Of a stretch of DNA of 64,000 nucleotides, positions 56,956 through 64,000 are shown piece by piece (position 1 is the stretch's first letter; each line of letters begins with the position of its first letter). The notes under the pieces were generated by a model. It saw only the letters and a program-made list of their open reading frames with translations, did no database searches and was not told the origin of the DNA. This DNA comes from Panopea generosa. Taxonomy: Eukaryota > Mollusca > Bivalvia > Adapedonta > Hiatellidae. The position numbers and the translations under genes are program-made. Location of the stretch: the NCBI GenBank assembly GCA_029582155.1, contig CM055908.1, forward strand, positions 22,677,103 through 22,741,102. The letters are read 5' to 3'.

Positions 56956-58064
56956 TGAATTTTGTACAGTGTATACCCATATTGTACAAGGGCAATGGAT
57001 GGAATCTTGTGAGAATTTTGTACAGTGTATACCCATATTTTAACGGGGCAATGGAATCTTTGAGAATTTTGTAAAGTGTATACCCATATTGTACCAGGGC
57101 AATGGATTCTTTTGAGAATTTTGTAGTGTATACCCATATTGTACCAGAGCAATGGATGGAATCTTGTGAGAATTTTGTACAGTGTATACCCATATTGTAC
57201 CAGGGCAATGGAATCTCGTGAGAATTTTGTACAGTGTATACCCATATTGTACCAGAGCAATGGATGGAATCTTGTGAGAATTTTGTACAGTGTATACCCA
57301 TATTTTACCGGGGCAATGGAATCTCTTGAGAATTTTGAACAGTGTATACCCATATTTTACCGGGGCAATTGAATCTTGTGAGAATTTTGTAGTGTATACC
57401 CATATTGTACCAGAGCAATGGATGGAATCTTGTGAGAATTTTGTACAGTGTATACCCATATTTTACCGGGGCAATGGATTCTTGTGAGAATTTTGTAAAG
57501 TGTATACCCATATTGTACCAGGGCAATGGAATCTTTTGAGAATTTTGTAGTGTATACCCATATTGTACCAGGGCAATGGAATCTTGTGAGAATTGTGTAC
57601 AGTGTATACCCATATTGTACCAGGGCAATGGAATCTTGTGAGAAGTTTGTACAGTGTATACCCATATTGTACCAGGGCAATGGAATCTTGTGAGAAGTTT
57701 GTACAGTGTATACCCATATTGTACCAGGGCAATGGAATCTTTTGAGAATTTTGTAGTGTATACCCATATTGTACCAGGGCAATGGAATCTTGTGAGAAGT
57801 TTGTACAGTGTATACCCATATTGTACCAGGGCGATGGAATCTTGTGAGAATTTTGTACAGTGTATACCCATATTGTACAAGGGCGATGGAATCTTGTGAG
57901 AATTTTGTACAGTGTATACCCATATTGTACCAGGGCAATGGAATCTTGTGAGAAGTTTGTACAGTGTATACCCATATTGTACCAGGGCAATGGATGGAAT
58001 CTTGTGAGAATTTTGTACAGTGTTTACCAATATTCTACCAGAGCAATGGAATCTTGTGAGAATT
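56956..58064. repeat. ~52-bp minisatellite, ~21 copies
   Basis: Unit GAATCTTGTGAGAATTTTGT, ACAGTGTATACCCATATTGT, ACCAGGGCAATG, with occasional loss of ACA or gain of GATG. The unit lacks stops in all three antisense frames, so overlapping antisense frames reach 266 codons. Confidence 0.92.
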
Positions 58065-58480
58065 GAAAGACAGAAATGGCCAACAGCAAAACAATATGAC
58101 AGCAAACAACATCATAGTCACTGGGGGCATTTTAAGATTATTAGCAGTTTTTTTACCAGTTAGACAGGGCCTTTATCTTGGCTCTACAGAGAGACAAATC
58201 AAAGTTGAGGTCATATTCCAGCCTAGGGGGTGCAGGGGTTACAACTGACTGGCACATAATAACATGAAAAAAGTCCTTATTGAAATGAAGTGAACAATAA
58301 GTAAAAGTACATCTTTATATTTTCTGAGTATTGAGATAAAAGGAGTTTCACATTCATGTCTTGTGTTAGATTCTCTATGTATAGCATGTTGTGTTTCAGT
58401 CATGTTTGTTTGACCATTTAGCATCAATTTTATGCTACCAGATGATCAGTTTACCTAACCACTTTTTCACAGGATCCTAG
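58065..58480. other. No gene seen
   Basis: Unique-looking spacer between the 52-bp array and a SINE. Confidence 0.45.
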
Positions 58481-58662
58481 AAGGTTAACCAGTACGCAAA
58501 CACACCTGTCTCTGCAAGTAACTGATAACTTTCCCACTTGAATTAGTGATGAGAGATGAACAACAATGAGACGCAATGTCATATATTAAAAATCACAGAT
58601 TCAAACTCACTACACCTGTATTGTTAGTCAGTTGCACTACTGACTGAGCTAACCAGGTGACT
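58481..58662 (-). mobile_element. tRNA-headed SINE
   Basis: The reverse complement starts GTCACCTGGTTAGCTCAGTC (box A) and has TAGTGAGTTTGAATCTGTG (box B). Body phrase CTGATAACTTTCCCACTTGAA. Family of 3385-3572 and 25968-26094. Confidence 0.7.
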
Positions 58663-58681
58663 CTTGACTGTATTCTAACTG

Positions 58682-58762
58682 GGGCCACACTGATGTATCA
58701 CCCTTCAGACACATGGTATGATAACCCACCCAGTCGCCATATGCTGATGTCACCCAGACCAA
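58682..58762 (-). mobile_element. Partial SINE of the 29658 family
   Basis: GCCACACTGATGTATC, GACACATGGTATGATAACCC and CCAGTCGCCATATGCTGA match the 3' body; the tRNA head is missing. Confidence 0.6.
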
Positions 58763-58859
58763 CAGTAAAGTTGTTGTATTGAACTTTCAAGTGTTTTATG
58801 TTACTTTTTAAAATATTTTTGTTCAGTTTACAACCAAATATATTGGGTTTTCTGTTTCC

Positions 58860-59060
58860 TTTTATTGAATTTGCAAATGAATATGGTAAAGTTATGTTGG
58901 AAGTGGACGTGTTAAATTTTCATATATTTGTGATGAATTAGTCTCATTTGTTAATTTTTTATATATTTGTGATGGAATACAATCGAATATGTTAAATGTT
59001 CATATATTTGTGATGAATTGCACTCTAACAAGTCAAATTTTCATGTGTCTTTTGAATGAA
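58860..59060. repeat. ~60-bp tandem repeats, about three copies
   Basis: CATATATTTGTGATGAATT recurs with GTTAAATTTT-like spacers. Confidence 0.6.
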
Positions 59061-59602
59061 TAAAATACTGTATGTATGTAGGGTCCACAGTTAGGGACAT
59101 TGGAATTCTCAATCCAGTTAATTGTATTATGAATTTCGGCTATTTTGTTATTTGGTATCAATATTTACAAAAATTAAATTTGCTTTAGGTAAGTAAAAAC
59201 TTACTTGTGAAAAGTAAGAGAAACTGTACTGTTTAGTATAAAGCTTGCAAACAAAAATATTGCTTCAAATATTGCCATTTTCAGTCCAACTTTACATAGG
59301 TAGCCATTTTATCAGATGAGGGTGTCAGTAGAATCAATGGATACTCTCGAACAAGTGGTTGATTGAATAGTTAACGTCCCTTCTGTACTGTAAATAAACT
59401 TCAGACAAGCAAAAATAACCGAAAATAAAGTACAAAATTCTGTCAATATTCATGATGGAGTTGTGATTTTTTCTATCTGCTCTCTATCCATGTTCCAAGT
59501 GTTGTTGGATTTCTTTAGCACTTCTGGAGTTCAGTTCAGACAAGGATTTAGGTGGACTTGTAGGCAAAGCAGCAGCTGTATGCTTGCTCTTATGTTTATA
59601 CT
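59061..59602. other. No gene seen
   Basis: AT-rich intergenic sequence. Confidence 0.45.
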
Positions 59603-59782
59603 AATTTATTTTAGTTTGAATGCGATGAAAGTTTAGAGCTTACATGAACCGCTTTCGATTTCACTTCCTGGGTAGAACCAGTACCGAGTGTTGTTTTATG
59701 AGAGGTATCGGGTTGATCAGGGGATCTAACTCGCAACCTCTGGCTTGAGCGGCCAACACTATCCATTACACTACCCCCCCGT
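59603..59782 (-). mobile_element. tRNA-headed SINE
   Basis: The reverse complement has GAGGTTGCGAGTTAGATCCC and ACTGGTTCTACCCAGGAAG. Family of 30870-31045. Confidence 0.7.
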
Positions 59783-60545
59783 TCCCCCTTCACAGGAGCA
59801 TAAAAAACAAATGACACATGGTTGCTTATTACATATTGATTGACATGATAGATAAGGCTGCTGAAGACAGGTTTTTAATACAGGTGACTGTTAAAATGTG
59901 TTTGACTGCATGTTAAACTTGAGAGACACATGGTCACATATATGACAAATGAGATTGCACCATCATTTTGTTATCACTATCGACACATTTTTAGTGTAAG
60001 AGATGATTATGTAAATGGGCTGACATATATTTTAACCAGGATTTCAGTTTGAAAATTTATAGCAGACAGTAAACAGAGGTATATTATGTAATTGTCAAAT
60101 TAGTTGACAGATGCTTTGGGAGCGTAATAAAACAGATAGATGGAAAATGCCATCACATAAAACATGATCAAACATGTATAAGAAGACGCCTGATGTAACT
60201 TGTGTTTTGATATTTATTTATTTTCATCAACAATTTTTCAAATGAACAAATAAAAAATTAACACACAATACTCAATAAAGGAACAAACACTTAATTGTTT
60301 AACAGTCGCAAGCATAATAACTTTTTATAACTTTCATTTAACTCTCCCTGTGTATATACATAAATATATCACAACACAATTTTAATATATTAAAAACAAG
60401 CAAAGTTTATCTTGGAATATAAACAAAAGATGGCTGTATTTCTTTATTTTATCAATAAAAGAGATGCTGAAATAATTTATCTTTATCTTTTATTTAAAAG
60501 CTAAGTACCTCATTCAGGAAGTATCTCTTTCAGCCACTAGAATCC
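59783..60545. other. No gene seen; MITE fragment
   Basis: A short AAACCTGT-type MITE piece at about 59858-59900 (GCTGCTGAAGACAGGTTT). The rest is AT-rich with no exon. Confidence 0.4.
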
Positions 60546-60870
60546 ATGTGCCTAGATTTTACAGCCAATAGTACATATGTACCTAGATTTTACAGCCAAT
60601 AGTACCTAGATTTTACAGCTGATATTACATATATACCTAGATTTTACAGCCGATAGAATACTTACCTAGATTTTACAGCTGAAAGTACACATGTACACAT
60701 GTGCATATTACAATTGATAGTATACATGTACCTAGACTTTACAGTTAATAGTACACATATGCCTAGATTTTTACAGGTAATGGTGCACATGTGCCTAGAT
60801 TTTACAGCTGATATTACACATATACATAGATTTTACAGCTGATAGTACACATGTACCTTGATTTTACAGA
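60546..60870. repeat. ~31-bp tandem repeats, ~11 copies
   Basis: Units of ACCTAGATTTTACAGCTGAT followed by AGTACACATGT, with length variation. Confidence 0.85.
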
Positions 60871-62713
60871 TATGTCATTTCCCAAAAAATGTCAATGAAT
60901 TAAAACAAGTGCTCAAATATGACTTCTAATATAAACTAAAATTCCCTGAGGCCCTCAACAATTTATATACTTAAAACCTAATAACACTATAAAACATGGG
61001 AATTAAAAGCAATGAAATACAATGCATAAAAAAATAACAACTCAATGAAACATGAAATTTCAATTGAAAGCAATGAAATTTATAATGCATGGAAATTAAA
61101 TGAAACAGGAAATTTCAATAAAGCAATGAAATATGTGATACAGTGAAATAGAAAATTTAACAGAGTAATTAAATATGATTCAGTGTTACATATGAAACAC
61201 TGCAATATGACATTAGAAACAATGAACAATGAAACAGCCTTAATTTTCAAGTACTTTTGTAGTGCATGTACATGTATGTTTCAGGGAAAAATATCATAAA
61301 ATTGCACCAACGCATTTGACTTGAAAAATTGCATATTCACATTTAAATAAGTAAGATTACTTCAACTTTTTTGTTTAAAACGTAAATCAGATTACAATCA
61401 ACAGATTATTCCAAGAAGTATCCCAGAGTAGCTAAACATATTTTTGGTAAAATTCTGTCTTGGACTTTACATGTAAATTTCCGTTTACAACATTTCTTAA
61501 ATGCTACAAGTTATTTTCTCGCATATATATATATATATATATATAAAAGATTTTTTTGAGAAGTATTTAGGTACTTGGTTATCTAACCATTTATAAATAA
61601 GCAAGAAGTTGTGACGTTTTGATGGCTTCAGTTTAATGGTCTCATTTTGTCCGTTGTTAACATTGTACAATGTAAACAAACAATAAAAACTTTACAATTA
61701 CTCTGCTTGTTATGGTCATGTTTGATTACATGAAAAATCTGACCAAGTAAGTGTGTATATTTGAGATTTCACAAAAGCATTTCAAGAACCAGAGTGCCAC
61801 AATGTCTTAATATATGCCTCTCTTAGCAAACCTTATTTGATAACGAGTATTTACTCTAGCCATTCCGTTTGCAAAAAGAACAGGGAAATATTTCTCGAGG
61901 TTTTCAATGAAAATTGTGTTAAGTTAACGATTCTTGGGAAACTGGTCTGAACTGACTGGTTATTGAACTTAGTTATTTTGTTATTCACATTCTGTACAAG
62001 TTTGATTAAAGATCCAAATATAGTTGCTCAAGTCATTGAGCGGACACTTTTGATTTTCTCTCCCCGATACTGGCCTGAACTGCTTGGTTATCAAATGTGA
62101 CTTAAAAATCATAGTCATACACAATCCTTATACGTTTAATTAAGATCCAGTATACTTTGCTGTAGTTATTGAGTAGACATTTCAGAGACGAGAGGAAACT
62201 TTGTAACATTTAATAATTCATAGGATTCATGGTGATTGATCAAATCAGGCTAGTTTTAAACTTATCATAGATCTACAAGTCAAGAACAACTTTAAAGATA
62301 TTGCAACATAAATGTTAATATTGGTAATCAAAATATAACATTACTGAATTTTAAAGATTTGTCTCCTGTTTCAAGAGCATTTCCTGAAGTTATACGTAAA
62401 AGACTTACATTACTATTCAATGTCAATGAATCAAGTGCAGTTTTTATGAAGCCAGTCTAATATCATGATCACCTTGATACTTTTCTTCAATTTAAGTTTT
62501 TAAGTATACAATGTTTACTTAAAAATGTTGGCGAAACAAAAGTCAGGTACTATTTTTGTCAAATATTAACAATAAGTGAAATCTTCAAATTTTAGCGATT
62601 TTTTACCTTTCATTTTCACAGATAAAATTAATTCACAGTTACTCTGTTAATATGTGATAATTTACACCTGATCAATTCTGTTTCCATACAGGTTATTTAC
62701 ATCCACCTTGTTA
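60871..62713. other. No gene seen
   Basis: AT-rich intergenic sequence with short CAATGAAA(C/T)A repeats around 61000-61230. No exon with splice support. Confidence 0.45.
61522..61546. repeat. AT microsatellite
   Basis: Uninterrupted AT tract of about 24 bases. Confidence 0.9.
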
Positions 62714-62902
62714 GTTTAAACTTTGATTGTGAAACAAATTCTTATAACTTAGACAAATCACACTATAAGTCTTCCTGGGTATAACCAGTACAAAACATTA
62801 TGTGGAAAAAGTGTTTTATTCAAGGGTGCCACACATAGCTGTGACAGAGGCTCGAATGCACGGCCCTCTGATCATGGTCTACCACTGGACCTTGTGCTCA
62901 AC
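62714..62902 (-). mobile_element. tRNA-headed SINE
   Basis: The reverse complement carries GGTCCAGTGGTAGACCATGA and GGCCGTGCATTCGAGCC, then ACTGGTTATACCCAGGAAG and a tail ending ATCAAAGTTTAAA. Family of 44093-44285. Confidence 0.7.
62815..62820 (-). terminator. Candidate polyadenylation signal inside a SINE
   Basis: AATAAA on the minus strand, about 166 bases after the stop of the edge gene, located within the SINE body. Confidence 0.3.
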
Positions 62903-62985
62903 CCTGTTGTAACATGTAATCTTCCCACTACTGCTTCTTTATAGACAAGTAATCATAACCACTGTTACAACGAGTTATAGTAATG

Positions 62986-64000
62986 TCATAGATATGTTGT
63001 CTTATTGCTGCCTTGTCTTGTTGAGGCACTTTCATATGTGCATGGTGGTACTGGAGGAATGCATCTGCACAGGGCATCTTTCAGCAGGGCCTTTGATGAC
63101 AATACTGACAGACTTTGAGGTTGAACGATTGCTGATGACATTGTGATAACATCAACATCAGCCACATGGATACAGTGTATACTGTCAATGACCAATTCAT
63201 CAATATGCCTGCTTTTTTCTTGTAATACATCCAACATATCTTTTGTATCTTCTGATCTGCTGCAGGTATTTGATGTATTAACTTTTAACTTTGATGGGGC
63301 AAATAGTTGACTGCATGCATCTACAGCAAGATTCTGGAGTATGTCTGGACATTCCATTTCATCTAACTCTTCCTTTAAACCTTTGCTAATCACCTTTGTG
63401 TATCCTTCTGACAATTCTGTATCTTCTACTTTACTGGTCATCTCTTCAGTATTGGGATAACTTTGAGACTTGCACCATGTCTCCTGTAATTGACCACTTT
63501 CCATGACATTCCCCCATCGTTTTGCCACAAAATCACCAGAAATGATATCAGCTTGTTCATCATCCAGAGGCCATGTATGTGCAAATGAATCAGAGGTAGC
63601 CTCATCCATGTTTTTCCAAAACCTGAATACACTTGGTGGTGACCTGATAATCTCTGGTTCTCTGCAAGGTTTCACTGCAATATCCAATACTTTGCCTGTG
63701 CATTCACCCACATTCCCTCTACTTTTACTCACTACATTTTTCTCATCTGTGTCTGTTTTCTGATATAATTCTGTTTTTACACTTGTTTTTACAGTTGAAA
63801 TCCTGCCACTGGTCCTATCTTCAATCACATCTTTGTGTTCATCCATTCTATTTCTGCTTTCTTCATGATCTCTTTCTTCATTTATGTTAAAATCATTCCC
63901 ATGATTGTTAACCCTCCCTTCCTGAAAAGACAAGTTCTTGTAGGTTTCCTCAAATTCATTAAGATGATCTTCCAAAGATGGCTTGAATTCTGTCGCTATA
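62986..64000 (-). CDS. 3' part of an unrecognised acidic protein gene
   Basis: A single minus-strand frame is open from the right edge to TGA at 62986-62988, about 337 codons. There is no ATG near the edge (reading IATEFKPSLEDHLNEFEETY from the window end), so the gene continues beyond. The protein is rich in Glu, Asp, Ser and Thr and looks largely disordered. Short ordered-looking parts include SPPSVFRFWKNMDEATSDSF, DDEQADIISGDFVAKRWGN and DVLQEKSRHIDELVIDSIHC. The C-terminus is CRCIPPVPPCTYESASTRQG, then SNKTTYL. I do not recognise a family. Length and balanced composition argue for real coding. Confidence 0.75.
   Translation of the reverse strand, partial: IATEFKPSLEDHLNEFEETYKNLSFQEGRVNNHGNDFNINEERDHEESRNRMDEHKDVIEDRTSGRISTVKTSVKTELYQKTDTDEKNVVSKSRGNVGECTGKVLDIAVKPCREPEIIRSPPSVFRFWKNMDEATSDSFAHTWPLDDEQADIISGDFVAKRWGNVMESGQLQETWCKSQSYPNTEEMTSKVEDTELSEGYTKVISKGLKEELDEMECPDILQNLAVDACSQLFAPSKLKVNTSNTCSRSEDTKDMLDVLQEKSRHIDELVIDSIHCIHVADVDVITMSSAIVQPQSLSVLSSKALLKDALCRCIPPVPPCTYESASTRQGSNKTTYL

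Noticed and set aside
57305..58105. 266-codon antisense frame
   Set aside because: Pure 52-bp repeat translation, with similar frames overlapping in the other two phases.
63503..63763. Plus-strand frame opposite the edge gene
   Set aside because: Shadow of the longer minus-strand coding frame.

Overview
This is animal nuclear DNA, most likely from a bivalve mollusc. Genes are sparse and split by GT-AG introns. The DNA is AT-rich and full of short tRNA-headed SINEs, MITE-like elements and minisatellites. Two dispersed repeats that I associate with bivalve genomes are present: one containing CAAAGGTCAAGGTCACA and one beginning ATGCCCCC. The group assignment is inference. No rRNA gene, CRISPR array, operon or complete tRNA gene was seen.

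Layout. (1) 1-6.8 kb: dispersed repeats, a 163-bp tandem array, a TA-flanked inverted-repeat element inside a second array, and one or two possible isolated exons. (2) 6.8-23.8 kb: a 17-kb satellite block. A ~40-bp minisatellite leads into a ~1.4-kb segment of short repeats, then four tandem copies of a 2.8-2.95 kb macrosatellite, then a second copy of the ~1.4-kb segment carrying a precisely inserted MITE. Each macrosatellite copy contains a ~865-bp imperfect palindrome where an array of ~57-bp repeats switches strand. (3) 24.4-29.4 kb: a decayed DNA transposon with a spliced THAP-domain transposase gene (+) facing a YqaJ nuclease gene (-). I read it as ISL2EU-like. A 31-bp minisatellite lies between the two genes. 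(4) 30.1-38.8 kb: eight exons of a WD40-repeat gene with a premature stop and a frameshift, so probably a pseudogene. One intron appears to be GC-AG. (5) 38.8-45.1 kb: gene-poor, with an SGNH-hydrolase-like fragment, foldback repeats and SINEs. (6) 45.6-53.7 kb: a five-exon gene for an unrecognised 336-residue protein, whose introns hold a 9-bp-TSD foldback element, a LINE reverse-transcriptase fragment, two inverted TTAA MITEs, a 45-bp minisatellite and a hairpin. (7) 53.7-62.9 kb: no gene seen; 68-bp, 52-bp and 31-bp arrays and SINEs. (8) 62,986 to the right edge: the 3' part of a minus-strand gene for an acidic, Ser/Thr-rich protein that runs off the window.

The genes do not form a pathway. 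The two transposon genes belong to one element. The other genes are independent. The most unusual structures are the palindromic macrosatellite, the two-gene THAP/YqaJ transposon, and the inverted MITE pair that brackets exons 2-3 of the unknown gene.
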